DNA of 64,000 nt, taken from contig NZ_CP166990.1 of the NCBI RefSeq assembly GCF_046197865.1, forward strand, positions 558,001 to 622,000. The letters run 5' to 3'. Numbering within the stretch: the first letter of the stretch is position 1; each line of letters opens with the position of its first letter. The notes under the pieces are model-generated. The model was not told the DNA's origin. It searched no databases and saw nothing but the letters and a program-made list of their open reading frames with translations. The translations under genes and the position numbers were made by a program. Below are positions 25,580 through 34,672 of this stretch, piece after piece. The DNA is from JAHKLT01 sp046197865 (lineage in GTDB: Archaea; Methanobacteriota; Methanobacteria; Methanobacteriales; Methanobacteriaceae).

Positions 25580-25796
25580 TATTTTCTTCCTTCTCGAAAA
25601 TTTAAAATCAAAAAACTAAAATATTTTATATACTATATTATAATATATTTATGATTATAAAGATATAAATAATTTTTTTTATTTATAGATTTTTTGAAAT
25701 ATTTTTGAAATAATTAAATGGATTACATGATTTGTTAAATTTTAATAAATTATTTTATAATAATTTGTATGTTATAATATACAAAGAGGAAAGATA
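25580..25796. promoter_or_regulatory. Divergent promoter region of tfrB and iorAB
   Basis: About 215 A/T-only-looking bases between two divergent metabolic operons. TATA-like candidates on both sides are abundant (ATATTATAATATATTT near 25633-25648), so no single box can be named with confidence. AGAGGAAAG is the ribosome binding site of iorA. Confidence 0.35.
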
Positions 25797-27671
25797 ATGA
25801 ATTTAAAACAGTTAGTAACTGGAGAAAATGGAGATAAACAATTTTTACTTGGAAATGAGGCAGCTGTTAGAGGAGCTATTGAAGCAGGTGTTTCAGTTGC
25901 TGCAACTTATCCTGGTACACCATCTTCTGAAATTGGAGATGTTTTATCATATGTAGCTAAGGATGCAGGAATATATTTCGAGTTTTCAACAAATGAAAAA
26001 GTTGCAATGGAGGTAGCTGCTACTGCTGCAGCTTCAGGACTTAGATCATTTACTTTTATGAAACATGTAGGAATGAATGTAGCTAGTGATTCTTTCATGA
26101 CAACTGCTTATTCTGGAGTTCGTGGAGGTATGGTTATTTTAGTTGCAGATGATCCTTCTGTATTTTCATCTCAAAATGAGCAAGATACAAGGCATTATGG
26201 GAGACTTGCTAATTTACCAATCTTAGAACCTTCAAATTGTCAAGAAATTAAAGATATGGTAGTTTATGGCTTTGACTTATCAGAACAATTTGAACTACCT
26301 GTAATTATTAGAACTACTACTAGAACTTCCCATATGAGAGGAATTGTTGAATTGGGTAATATAAGAGATAAAAATGAAAAAGGATATTTCAAAAAAGATC
26401 CTTCAAGATTTGTTCCTGTTCCAGCATTTTCCCTTACAATGCATGAGAGATTATGTGATAAAATTAGTGATGTTAATAAAGTAGCTGATGAAGATGATTT
26501 TAATAAATCAATTTCTTTAAATGATAGTTCTACTTTAGCAATAATTTCTTCAAGTAGTGCTTTTAACTATGCATATGATGTTATAAATGAAAATAAACTA
26601 GATTTGGATATTTTAAAATTAGGATTTTCTTATCCATTTCCTAAAAAAAGAGTTTATGACTTTATAAAAGATTTAAAAGGAATTTTTATTGTTGAGGAAG
26701 TAGACCCTATAATGGAAAAGGAAGTTTTAGCTATTATTGGTGAATATAATTTAGATATTAAAGTTTATGGTAAATTAGATGGTACTTTTCCTTTAATTCA
26801 TGAATTTAATCCCGATATTATTAAAAAAGGTCTTAATAAAGTTTTAAACTTTACAGAAATTAATGAAATTAAATATTCTGAAAATTTAGACAATTTAATT
26901 AAAAATATTCCTAATCGTGCACCAGTTTTATGTCCAGGATGTCCTCATCGAGCTATGTTTTATGCTGTTAAGAAGGCTATGATTGATTTAAGATTACCAG
27001 AAAAAGATGTAATTTTTGCATCAGATATTGGTTGTTATACATTAGGACTAAATCCTCCATATAAAACAGCTGATTATTTGTTATCTATGGGTTCAAGTAT
27101 AGGGGATGGTTGTGGATTTTCCACATCAACAGATCAAAAAGTAGTTAGTTTTATTGGTGATTCAACATTTTTCCATAGTGGTATATCTCCACTTGTAAAT
27201 GCAGTCCATAATAAACATAATTTTATTGTAACTGTATTAGATAATAGAATTACAGCTATGACTGGTGGTCAATCAAATCCAGGAATGCCAATTGATGGTA
27301 TGGGTGATGATGCTCCAGAAATATCTATTGAAGAACTTGCAAAAGCTGCTGGATGTGATTTTGTAAGAGTTATAAATCCAATGAATTTAGAAGAAACAAT
27401 TAATACTTATAAAGAAGCATTTGAACATGAAGGAGTATCTGTTATTATATCTAAATATCCTTGTGTTTTAATTAAAGGATTAGCTAAAAGACCTCCTGTA
27501 AAATTAAATGAAGAAAAATGTACTAATTGTAATATTTGTATTAATAAATTAGCTTGTCCAGCTATTTCACTTAAAGATGATAAAATAGTCATTGATGAAG
27601 CTGCTTGTAATGGTTGTAACTTATGTATACAAACATGTAAATATGATGCTATTGAAAAAGGAGATGCTTAA
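25797..27671 (+). CDS. iorA: Indolepyruvate:ferredoxin oxidoreductase, alpha subunit
   Basis: A 624-residue TPP enzyme. The N-terminal pyrimidine-binding domain has GNEAAVRGAIEAGV and YPGTPSSEIGD. The TPP-binding half has CPGCPHRAMFYAV and IGDSTFFHSGI. The C-terminal ferredoxin domain has CTNCNICINKLACP and CNGCNLCIQTCK for two [4Fe-4S] clusters. With IorB it interconverts aryl-pyruvates and aryl-acetyl-CoA using ferredoxin; in methanogens it works toward aromatic amino acid synthesis from aryl acids. One base separates its stop from the iorB start. Confidence 0.95.
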   Translation: MNLKQLVTGENGDKQFLLGNEAAVRGAIEAGVSVAATYPGTPSSEIGDVLSYVAKDAGIYFEFSTNEKVAMEVAATAAASGLRSFTFMKHVGMNVASDSFMTTAYSGVRGGMVILVADDPSVFSSQNEQDTRHYGRLANLPILEPSNCQEIKDMVVYGFDLSEQFELPVIIRTTTRTSHMRGIVELGNIRDKNEKGYFKKDPSRFVPVPAFSLTMHERLCDKISDVNKVADEDDFNKSISLNDSSTLAIISSSSAFNYAYDVINENKLDLDILKLGFSYPFPKKRVYDFIKDLKGIFIVEEVDPIMEKEVLAIIGEYNLDIKVYGKLDGTFPLIHEFNPDIIKKGLNKVLNFTEINEIKYSENLDNLIKNIPNRAPVLCPGCPHRAMFYAVKKAMIDLRLPEKDVIFASDIGCYTLGLNPPYKTADYLLSMGSSIGDGCGFSTSTDQKVVSFIGDSTFFHSGISPLVNAVHNKHNFIVTVLDNRITAMTGGQSNPGMPIDGMGDDAPEISIEELAKAAGCDFVRVINPMNLEETINTYKEAFEHEGVSVIISKYPCVLIKGLAKRPPVKLNEEKCTNCNICINKLACPAISLKDDKIVIDEAACNGCNLCIQTCKYDAIEKGDA

Positions 27672-27672
27672 A

Positions 27673-28266
27673 ATGTCTGAAGGTTATAACATTTATATAT
27701 GTGGTGTTGGAGGCCAAGGAATAATAAAAACTTCAGTTATTATTGGTGAAGCTGCTATGAATGAAGGACTTGATGTTACTATGAGTGAAATTCATGGAAT
27801 GAGTCAAAGAGAAGGATCAGTTTCAACAGAACTTAGAATTGGAGACTTTAAAAGTTCTATTATTCCACGTAATGCTGCAGATGCTTTACTTTCATTTGAG
27901 CCAATTGAAACAATTAGGGGTATTGATAAAGCCAACAAAAACACAAAAATTGTATTTAATACATTTCCAATACATCCATCATCAATTAATTCTTCTAATA
28001 TGAATTATCCTGAAGTAGATGAAATTATCTCATATTTAAAAGAAGATTTCAATTATGTGTTTCCTATTGATGGAAATGAACTAGCTATTAAAGCAGGTAA
28101 TATTTTATCTGTTAATATGGTATTGCTCGGAGCTATTGTAGCTGATGATAAGTTCCCATTATCTAAAGAAACTATTATTGAGTCAATGAAAAATAATTTA
28201 AATCCTAAGTTTCACGAATTAAATTTAAAAGCTATTGAATATGGATTTAATGCTGTTAATGATTAA
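27673..28266 (+). CDS. iorB: Indolepyruvate:ferredoxin oxidoreductase, beta subunit
   Basis: A 197-residue gamma-domain-type subunit. The start is ATG 27673, one base after the iorA stop; a longer frame from 27592 lies inside iorA and is not used. Characteristic stretches are YICGVGGQGIIKTSVIIGEAA, SEIHGMSQREGSVSTELRIG and SFEPIETIR. It pairs with IorA. The aryl-CoA ligase and ACT-domain genes lie about 700 bases downstream on the other strand, fitting a shared aryl-acid role. Confidence 0.93.
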   Translation: MSEGYNIYICGVGGQGIIKTSVIIGEAAMNEGLDVTMSEIHGMSQREGSVSTELRIGDFKSSIIPRNAADALLSFEPIETIRGIDKANKNTKIVFNTFPIHPSSINSSNMNYPEVDEIISYLKEDFNYVFPIDGNELAIKAGNILSVNMVLLGAIVADDKFPLSKETIIESMKNNLNPKFHELNLKAIEYGFNAVND

Positions 28267-28328
28267 ATATAAAAAGAATATAATAATTATTAAATATTAT
28301 AAAAAAGAAAAATATATAAGTGGTAAAT

Positions 28329-28607
28329 ATGGCATATAAAATAGATAATGCTATTATAAAAAAAGATAAAGATGGAAATTTAACTTTAATTGATCCTGAA
28401 AATCATTTTAAAAATAAAGATGTTTTTGTTGCTGTTGATAGCGATGATTTGATTTCCATTCAACTTCTAGCTAATAGTATAATTAATAATGACTTTAGAA
28501 AGTGGAGAGAGATATCAAACTTTAAAGATACTGATAAAATTAAAAACCTATTTATTAAATTAGGATATACAAAAGAAGATATTGCTAATTTACTTAAAGA
28601 TTTTTAA
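28329..28607 (+). CDS. Hypothetical protein (92 aa)
   Basis: A 92-residue protein of mixed charge, starting at ATG 28329 (an in-frame GTG lies nine bases earlier). The second half (KIKNLFIKLGYTKEDIANLL) looks like a small helical, UBA-like bundle. No family recognised. Confidence 0.6.
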   Translation: MAYKIDNAIIKKDKDGNLTLIDPENHFKNKDVFVAVDSDDLISIQLLANSIINNDFRKWREISNFKDTDKIKNLFIKLGYTKEDIANLLKDF

Positions 28608-28632
28608 ATATTTATTTATTGGGGGAGTTAAA

Positions 28633-28962
28633 ATGCCTGAGTTTAAACTAACCAAAGAATCCGGTGTTAACAAATTTGAGATTTTAATGGCTGTTGATTT
28701 TGATGAGGATGGAAACATTGAAAACCAGGAATATTATGATGGTGAAGAGTGGTCTGATAATCCTGCAGATTTAAGAATTTGCAGTACTTTATGCGATACA
28801 GACGATCAAGAAGAATGGAATAATTTCTTTAATGATTTTATGTATTTATTGGAGTCTGATGATTTATTTAATGAATTAAAGAAATTAAAAACTCCAGAAG
28901 ATTCATATTTCTTAATTGATGAAGGAATTGAAGTAAAATTAGATGATGATGAAAGTTTATAA
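28633..28962 (+). CDS. Hypothetical acidic protein (109 aa)
   Basis: A 109-residue, highly acidic protein. The start is ATG 28633, behind a strong GGGGGAG; the longer frame from 28582 overlaps the previous gene and has no site. It has two cysteines (CSTLC) and an Asp-rich C-terminus. Not recognised. The 3' end nearly touches the convergent ACT-domain gene. Confidence 0.6.
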   Translation: MPEFKLTKESGVNKFEILMAVDFDEDGNIENQEYYDGEEWSDNPADLRICSTLCDTDDQEEWNNFFNDFMYLLESDDLFNELKKLKTPEDSYFLIDEGIEVKLDDDESL

Positions 28963-28965
28963 TAG

Positions 28966-29397
28966 CTATAAACTTTCTATGTCTTTTGATGCAAGTAATT
29001 CCGCATTTTGAGATTTTAAAAGTTCTTTTCCTTTTTCCATATCTTCTAACCTCATGACAACTAATGCTTGATCTATTTTATGTGTTATAAATGCATACAA
29101 GTATTCTACATTTATTTTTTCATTATCTAATATATCAAGTACAGAATTTAACCCATTAGGTTCATCTGGAATTTTAACTATAATTACTTCATTCTTTTTT
29201 ACTAAAAATCCATCATTTTCAAGAGCTTCAACTGCTTTATCAATATTACTAACAATTAATCTTAAAATTCCATATTTTGTTGTATCAGCTATTGAAAGAG
29301 CTCTAATATTTATTTTTGCATTAGATAATGTATTAATAGCTTTTTTTAATCTTCCTTCTTTATTTTCAATAAATACTGAAATTTGGTATACTGTCAT
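28966..29397 (-). CDS. ACT-domain amino acid-binding protein
   Basis: A 143-residue protein with two ACT domains (residues 4-66 and ~72-138): YQISVFIENKEGRLKKAI and VIIVKIPDEPNGLNSVLDIL. Such small ACT proteins sit beside PaaK-type aryl-CoA ligases in many methanogens and probably sense aromatic amino acids. A GGAGG site precedes its ATG, 11 bases after the ligase stop, so the two are one operon. Confidence 0.85.
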   Translation of the reverse strand: MTVYQISVFIENKEGRLKKAINTLSNAKINIRALSIADTTKYGILRLIVSNIDKAVEALENDGFLVKKNEVIIVKIPDEPNGLNSVLDILDNEKINVEYLYAFITHKIDQALVVMRLEDMEKGKELLKSQNAELLASKDIESL

Positions 29398-29408
29398 TTT
29401 TATGCCTC

Positions 29409-30710
29409 CTATTCAAAATTCCTTTTATCAATTACTCTTACAGCTTTTCCTTCACTTCTAGGTAGTGATCCAGGTTCACATAAAGTTACTTCGACTCTTA
29501 AACCAATTTCTTTTTTAATCATACTAGCTATTTTATTTTCAGCTAATTCCATTTCTTTAATCTCATCAGAGAATAGTTCACTTGATGCTTCGACTTTTAC
29601 TTCTAATTCATCTAAATAATCAGGTCTCGTGACTACAATCTGATAATTAGGGCTAATTCCTTTAATTTTAAGTAATGCAGTTTCAATTTGTGATGGGAAT
29701 ATTAAAACACCTCTGATTTTTAACATATCATCAGTTCTACCAGTGATTCTATCCATTCTAACTAAAGTTCTACCACAAGCACACTTTTCTCCCCTAAGTG
29801 TGGTTATATCTTTGGTTCTAAATCTAAGTATAGGCATTCCTTCTCTTGTTAGGGTTGTAAGAACTAATTCTCCTTTTTCATCATTTCCTAAAACTTCTCC
29901 AGTATCTGGATTAATCACTTCAGGATAAAAATGATCATCAGAAATATGTAAACCATTCTTCTTGGGACATTCTTGTGCAACTCCAGGACCCATAATTTCA
30001 GTTAATCCATAAATATTTAATGCGGTTATGCCTAATTTTTTTTCTAATTCATTTCTCATTTCTTCTGTCCACATTTCAGCTCCAAAAATTCCTGATTTTA
30101 AATTTATATCATCAGAACTATATCCTTCCTTTTCAAGAGTTTCAGCTAAATACATTGCATAAGAAGGAGTACATGAAATTATTGAACTTTGAAAATCAAT
30201 CATCACCTCAATTTGTTTTTTAGTGTTTCCTGCAGATATTGGAATTACAGTTGCTCCAAACTTATGAGCTCCATGATGAATTCCAAGTCCACCTGTAAAA
30301 AGACCATATCCATAACAATTTTGAATTTTATCTTTCTTTTCTCCAAGTGCCATTCCGATAGCTCTTGCAACTATTTCTCCCCAAATATCTATATCTTTTT
30401 CAGTATATCCTGAAACAGTTGGTTTTCCAGTAGTTCCAGAAGAAGTATGAATTTCAACTATCTCTTCATCAGGAACAGCAAAATTTTTAAAAGGATATGC
30501 AGCTCTTAAATCTGCTTTATCCGTAAATGGAAGTTTTTCTATATCTTTTAAGCTTTTAATATCTTCTGGTTTTACTTCTACAGAATCCATTTTTTCTTTA
30601 TATAGGGGTACATTATTATAAGCTTTTTTTACAGTTTCTTTTAGTCTTTTTAATTGAAGTTTTTCTTTTTCTTCTTTTTCCATACATTCTGCTTCTTTAT
30701 TCCATACCAT
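29409..30710 (-). CDS. paaK: Phenylacetate-CoA ligase-type aryl acid ligase
   Basis: A 433-residue AMP-binding ligase. IHTSSGTTGKPT is the P-loop-like AMP motif, IYGLTEIMGPGVAQEC the adenylate-binding region and RITGRTDDMLKIRG the hinge. The length fits the short PaaK family. It activates phenylacetate or indoleacetate to the CoA thioester, which the IorAB enzyme can carboxylate to the aryl-pyruvate. That pathway lets methanogens recycle aryl acids into aromatic amino acids. Substrate range is inferred from family and context. Confidence 0.9.
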   Translation of the reverse strand: MVWNKEAECMEKEEKEKLQLKRLKETVKKAYNNVPLYKEKMDSVEVKPEDIKSLKDIEKLPFTDKADLRAAYPFKNFAVPDEEIVEIHTSSGTTGKPTVSGYTEKDIDIWGEIVARAIGMALGEKKDKIQNCYGYGLFTGGLGIHHGAHKFGATVIPISAGNTKKQIEVMIDFQSSIISCTPSYAMYLAETLEKEGYSSDDINLKSGIFGAEMWTEEMRNELEKKLGITALNIYGLTEIMGPGVAQECPKKNGLHISDDHFYPEVINPDTGEVLGNDEKGELVLTTLTREGMPILRFRTKDITTLRGEKCACGRTLVRMDRITGRTDDMLKIRGVLIFPSQIETALLKIKGISPNYQIVVTRPDYLDELEVKVEASSELFSDEIKEMELAENKIASMIKKEIGLRVEVTLCEPGSLPRSEGKAVRVIDKRNFE

Positions 30711-30791
30711 TTTATCCCTTTTTTTAAAAATTTAGATAATTTATTCTTAATATTATTTTGATTTTTCTAAATTAAAGCTTTTATTATATAA

Positions 30792-31421
30792 TTAATATTC
30801 AATAACTTTTATTATTTTCCTTGTAACAGGATAAATTACTACTTCATATGCAGTTTTAAATAATGTTTGTACAACTATCATTGTTATTAATGCATAAATA
30901 GGCATGGATCCAATAAATGCTATTGTAATAAATAATGATGAATCAGCTATTTCTCCAAAAAATGTAGAAACTGAACATCTAAAAAACAGATATTTTTCTG
31001 CTTTTTCTTTTAAATAAACCATAATATATGCATTTATTAAAGAACCTATAAGATATCCACTAAAACTTGCAACTAAAACTCTTAAACTATTACTAAATAC
31101 GACATTAAATGCTTCAGCACCAGTAAAATATTGTGATGGAGGTAACCAAATAGCTATTTGAAATAGTATAACTGCTAATAAATTCAATAAAAATCCTAAA
31201 AATATTACTTTTTTTGTCTTTTCAAAACCATATATTTCAGCTAATATATCACTAACTACAAAAATTATAGGATAGATTATTACAGAAACTGGAAGAGTTA
31301 TAGCTGCTAAACTAAATGTTTTAAATGCTAATAAATTACTTATAATTAAACATACACAAAATATTCCAGTTAAAATAGTATAACTTTCTACTTTTGATAT
31401 TTCTATATTTGTTTTAAACAT
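30792..31421 (-). CDS. YhhQ-type (VUT family) queuosine/archaeosine precursor transporter
   Basis: A 209-residue membrane protein with about six helices. Family features include an early ILTGIFCVCLIISNLLAFK helix, FVVSDILAEIYGFEKTKKVI, a buried SGYLIGSLINAYIM helix and FFGEIADSSLFI. VUT/YhhQ proteins import 7-deazaguanine precursors such as preQ0, which archaea use for archaeosine in tRNA. The gene diverges from a sodium symporter across a palindromic promoter. A TGT/ArcS-like gene elsewhere in the window (52056) fits a salvage route. Confidence 0.82.
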   Translation of the reverse strand: MFKTNIEISKVESYTILTGIFCVCLIISNLLAFKTFSLAAITLPVSVIIYPIIFVVSDILAEIYGFEKTKKVIFLGFLLNLLAVILFQIAIWLPPSQYFTGAEAFNVVFSNSLRVLVASFSGYLIGSLINAYIMVYLKEKAEKYLFFRCSVSTFFGEIADSSLFITIAFIGSMPIYALITMIVVQTLFKTAYEVVIYPVTRKIIKVIEY

Positions 31422-31458
31422 TTAAACCTCTTTTAAAATTTTATTAAAATATTATATA

Positions 31459-31480
31459 GTTATATAAAAGTTTATATAAC
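31459..31480. promoter_or_regulatory. Palindrome of two facing TATA boxes (divergent promoter)
   Basis: GTTATATAAA and TTTATATAAC form a perfect 10-base inverted repeat with a two-base spacer, extended to 11 bases by flanking A and T. Each arm is a TATA box: one for the leftward YhhQ-type gene (ATG at 31421) and one for the rightward symporter (ATG at 31541). The distances suit initiation on both sides. Confidence 0.65.
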
Positions 31481-31540
31481 TTTTAATTTAAACATAATTA
31501 TTAATTTAAAACTAATTTTTATATTTATTGGGGACGTGTT

Positions 31541-33133
31541 ATGGATTTTGGAATTTTAGCAATTGTATTTATTATTTATTTTGTCATAATTGGATATACT
31601 GGTTATGTAGCTTGGAAGAGAACTAAGTCTTCAGAAGATTTCATGATTGCAGGTAAGGATACTCATCCTTATATTATGGCTTTAAGTTATGGTGCTACTT
31701 TTATTTCAACAGCAGCTATTATAGGCTTTGGAGGCCTTGCTGGTAAATATGGTATGGGAATTTTATGGTTAGTATTTTTAAATGTATTTGTAGGGGTTTT
31801 TATAGCATTTGTCGTTTTTGGTAAAAGAACTCGTAGAATGGGTCATAGCTTAGGTTCTCTAACTTTTCCTCAGTTTTTATCTAATAGATTCAATAGTAAA
31901 TTTATTCAAACTTTTAGTGGTATTTTAATTTTCTGTGCAATGCCAATTTATGCATCTGTTGTTTTAATTGGAGCTGCACGGTTTATGGAATCATCCTTAT
32001 TTATGGATTTTAATTTATCTCTTTTAATTTTATCAATTGTAATTGGCGCTTATGTTTTATTTGGAGGAATTAAAGGGGTAATGTATACTGATGCTGTTCA
32101 AGGAACAATCATGGTTTTTACAATGTTATTTTTGCTTGTTTTTGTTTATTGGACTCTTGGGGGTGTTCAAGAAGCACATATTGCATTATCAAACATGGCT
32201 AATCTATATCCTGCATCTGCATCAGCAGCAGGAGGTGTTAGTTGGACAGCATTTCCAATAAGTGGAACGCCTTATTGGTGGGAACTTGTTTCATCTACTT
32301 TAATTGGTGTAGGTATTGGAGTACTTGCACAACCTCAATTAATTGTAAGATTCATGACTGTTAAATCTGATAAAGAACTTAATCGATCTGTTTTAATGGG
32401 AGGATTATTTATAGCTCTTATTCCAGGAACTGCTTATCTTGTAGGAGCATTATCTAATGTTTATTTCATGGAACATCTGGGAAAAATAGCTGTTGATGTT
32501 GTTGGAAATGTGGATAAGATTATTCCTACTTTTATTTCTATGGCATTACCTGAATGGTTTGTTTATGTATTTTTATTGACTTTACTTGCTGCTGCTATGT
32601 CTACAATCAGTTCACAATTTCATACTCAAGGAACAGCTTTTGGAGTAGATATTTATGGAACACTTCGTAAAAAATATGCTGATCGTTCAAATCAAATTCC
32701 AATAGCAAGATTAGGGATTTTTATTTCAATTGTTTTAGCTTTAGCTTTAGGTCTTGTTTTACCTGGCAGTGTTGTTGCAACAGGTACTAGTATATTCTTT
32801 GAAATATGTGCAGGAGCATTTTTACCAGTATTTATAGCTGCACTATTTTGGAAAAGAGCTACAAAAGAAGGAGCTATTGCAGGAATTTTATCTGGAACTT
32901 TTACAAGTATTTTCTGGTTATTATTTGTATTTAATAAAACAGCTCAAGGTATTGGAATATGTCAAGCATTGTTTGGTCAACCATATTTAATTACAACATA
33001 TCCTTGGCCTTTTGTTGATGTAATATTAATAGCTGTTCCTATTTCAGCTATTTTTACTATAGTAGTTAGTTTACTTACAAAACCAATTTCTGAGAAGGTT
33101 GTAAATAAAGCATTTGAAAATATTGGTAAATAA
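31541..33133 (+). CDS. Sodium:solute symporter (SSS family)
   Basis: A 530-residue integral membrane protein with about 13 helices. The N-terminus YTGYVAWKRTKSSEDFMIAG and the sodium-site segments (SYGATFISTAAIIGFGG; LLAAAMSTISSQFHTQG) match the SSS family of PutP/PanF-type symporters. The solute cannot be predicted. A 36-codon membrane microprotein gene follows directly. It is expressed from the palindromic divergent promoter, with GGGGACG upstream of the ATG. Confidence 0.9.
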   Translation: MDFGILAIVFIIYFVIIGYTGYVAWKRTKSSEDFMIAGKDTHPYIMALSYGATFISTAAIIGFGGLAGKYGMGILWLVFLNVFVGVFIAFVVFGKRTRRMGHSLGSLTFPQFLSNRFNSKFIQTFSGILIFCAMPIYASVVLIGAARFMESSLFMDFNLSLLILSIVIGAYVLFGGIKGVMYTDAVQGTIMVFTMLFLLVFVYWTLGGVQEAHIALSNMANLYPASASAAGGVSWTAFPISGTPYWWELVSSTLIGVGIGVLAQPQLIVRFMTVKSDKELNRSVLMGGLFIALIPGTAYLVGALSNVYFMEHLGKIAVDVVGNVDKIIPTFISMALPEWFVYVFLLTLLAAAMSTISSQFHTQGTAFGVDIYGTLRKKYADRSNQIPIARLGIFISIVLALALGLVLPGSVVATGTSIFFEICAGAFLPVFIAALFWKRATKEGAIAGILSGTFTSIFWLLFVFNKTAQGIGICQALFGQPYLITTYPWPFVDVILIAVPISAIFTIVVSLLTKPISEKVVNKAFENIGK

Positions 33134-33142
33134 GGTGTTAGT

Positions 33143-33253
33143 ATGGTTTTAGGTATTGAAGATCCTTGGATTTGGGGAGTTTTTGTTTTATTAATATTGT
33201 CTGTTATTCTTTGTGTTGTATATGGTATTGTTTATTGGAACAGAGATTATTAA
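33143..33253 (+). CDS. Symporter small accessory membrane protein (36 aa)
   Basis: A 36-residue protein with one long hydrophobic helix (WIWGVFVLLILSVILCVVYG) ending in YWNRDY. It starts nine bases after the symporter stop behind GGTG. Tiny one-helix proteins following SSS symporters recur in archaea and are annotated as accessory subunits. It is too short for usual gene finders but clearly coding-like. Confidence 0.7.
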   Translation: MVLGIEDPWIWGVFVLLILSVILCVVYGIVYWNRDY

Positions 33254-33323
33254 TAATTTTAATTTTTTTTAGAAAAATTTTAATAGTACTATTTACATTA
33301 AATATAAAATAAGGATTGATATT

Positions 33324-33560
33324 ATGAGATTTATGGAAGATTTAATTAAAAAAGAAGTTATTAACTCAAATGCATTTATTGTTGGAAAAATTACAGATGT
33401 AAAGTTTAATAAAGAAACTTTTGAACTTCAAGATTTAGTTGTTAAAAGAAGTTCTTTTTCTGATTCTATAAAAGCATCTAAAAGTGAAGATTTAATTCCT
33501 GTAGAATTGATTAAAAATATTGGCGATAAAGTTGTTTTAAAAGGCGAATATGACTTGTAA
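33324..33560 (+). CDS. PRC-barrel-like protein (78 aa)
   Basis: A 78-residue small beta-barrel-like protein. FIVGKITDVKFNKETFELQDLVV and IPVELIKNIGDKVVLKG match the PRC-barrel pattern of ribosome-maturation and photosynthetic H-chain-type barrels. Archaeal one-domain PRC proteins are common and poorly understood. It precedes pyrE by fifteen bases, so it is likely in one transcript. Confidence 0.65.
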   Translation: MRFMEDLIKKEVINSNAFIVGKITDVKFNKETFELQDLVVKRSSFSDSIKASKSEDLIPVELIKNIGDKVVLKGEYDL

Positions 33561-33575
33561 TTTTTGGTTTTTATA

Positions 33576-34100
33576 ATGTCTTCTAAAGAATATTTAATTG
33601 AAATTCTAAAAGAAAATAATGTCTTCAAAGAAGGGACTTTCACATTAGCCTCTGGTAAAGAAAGTAACTATTATATTGATATGAAAAAAGCTATTACAGA
33701 ACCTGAAATATTATCTACAATAGCTGAACTTATATCTACTGAAATTTCTAATGATAATATTGATAAAATTGCTGGACCTGCTTTAGGAGCAGTACCTATT
33801 GCAACTGCAGTTTCACTTAAAAGTAATATTCCTCTTTTAATGATTAGAAAAGAAAAAAAAGGTTATGGTACTTCAAAATTAATTGAAGGAGAATTAAATA
33901 AAGGAGATTCGGTGATTGTTGTAGAAGATGTTACAACTACTGGTGGATCTTTATTAAAAGCTATTAAAGCTATAGAAGATAATGGTGGGATTGTTAAAAA
34001 GGCTTTTACTGTTGTAGATCGTGAAGATGGAGCTACAAATTTATTTAAAAGTGAAAATATTGATTTTGAACCATTAATTTCTGTTAATGAATTTTTTTAA
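33576..34100 (+). CDS. pyrE: Orotate phosphoribosyltransferase
   Basis: A 174-residue enzyme adding PRPP to orotate in pyrimidine synthesis. The PRPP-binding motif is VIVVEDVTTTGGSLLKAI; FTLASGKESNYYIDMKKA and IAGPALGAVPIATA complete the active site. I start at ATG 33576; the frame to a TTG at 33564 would add four residues. It follows the PRC-barrel gene and converges on moaB with eight bases between. Confidence 0.94.
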   Translation: MSSKEYLIEILKENNVFKEGTFTLASGKESNYYIDMKKAITEPEILSTIAELISTEISNDNIDKIAGPALGAVPIATAVSLKSNIPLLMIRKEKKGYGTSKLIEGELNKGDSVIVVEDVTTTGGSLLKAIKAIEDNGGIVKKAFTVVDREDGATNLFKSENIDFEPLISVNEFF

Positions 34101-34108
34101 ATGATACT

Positions 34109-34621
34109 TTATCTTCTTGCATGATTTACTAAATGATTTAATTCATTAATAAATATTTCAAGACCAGTTTGAACTGCATTTGGTGAACCTGGCATTGAAA
34201 TAATAATTACTTTTTTATAAATTCCTGCTGTGGCTCTTGATAAAAGTGCACCTGAACCTAACTCTTCATAAGATTTTTGTCTAAATATTTCTCCAAATCC
34301 ATCTAATTTTTTATCAAATAATGGTTCAACTGTTTCTATTGTTATATCTCTACTTTCTATTCCAGTTCCACCAGTTGTAATAATAACATCTATCTTTTCT
34401 GTTATCATTTCTTCAATTGTTTTAATTAAAAGATCTTTTTCATCTGGAATTATTTTTTTTAATTTAATAGTATATTTTGCTTCAAGTTTTTCTTTAATAT
34501 AATGTCCTGACCTATCATTTGATGAATCTTCTCTAGATTTGCTATCACTTAAAGTGATTATACCACAGTTTATATCTTTAGGAGATAATTTTTTATGCAA
34601 TTCCATGCTTTTACTTTTCAT
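34109..34621 (-). CDS. moaB: MoaB/MogA-type molybdopterin adenylyltransferase
   Basis: A 170-residue MoaB-family protein. CGIITLSDSKS at the N-terminus, VDVIITTGGTGIESRDITIE with the TGGTG motif, and a C-terminal ISMPGSPNAVQTGL with PGSP match the molybdopterin-binding fold. It adenylates molybdopterin on the way to the Mo or W cofactor of formylmethanofuran and formate dehydrogenases. Monocistronic. Confidence 0.92.
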   Translation of the reverse strand: MKSKSMELHKKLSPKDINCGIITLSDSKSREDSSNDRSGHYIKEKLEAKYTIKLKKIIPDEKDLLIKTIEEMITEKIDVIITTGGTGIESRDITIETVEPLFDKKLDGFGEIFRQKSYEELGSGALLSRATAGIYKKVIIISMPGSPNAVQTGLEIFINELNHLVNHARR

Positions 34622-34672
34622 ATAAATCCCATTATTAATTAATTATTAATTAATTTATTTTAAGATATATAT

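Noticed and set aside
27592..27672. N-terminal extension of iorB
   Set aside because: The extra codons lie inside the iorA ferredoxin domain in another frame. The ATG at 27673 begins the normal subunit N-terminus.
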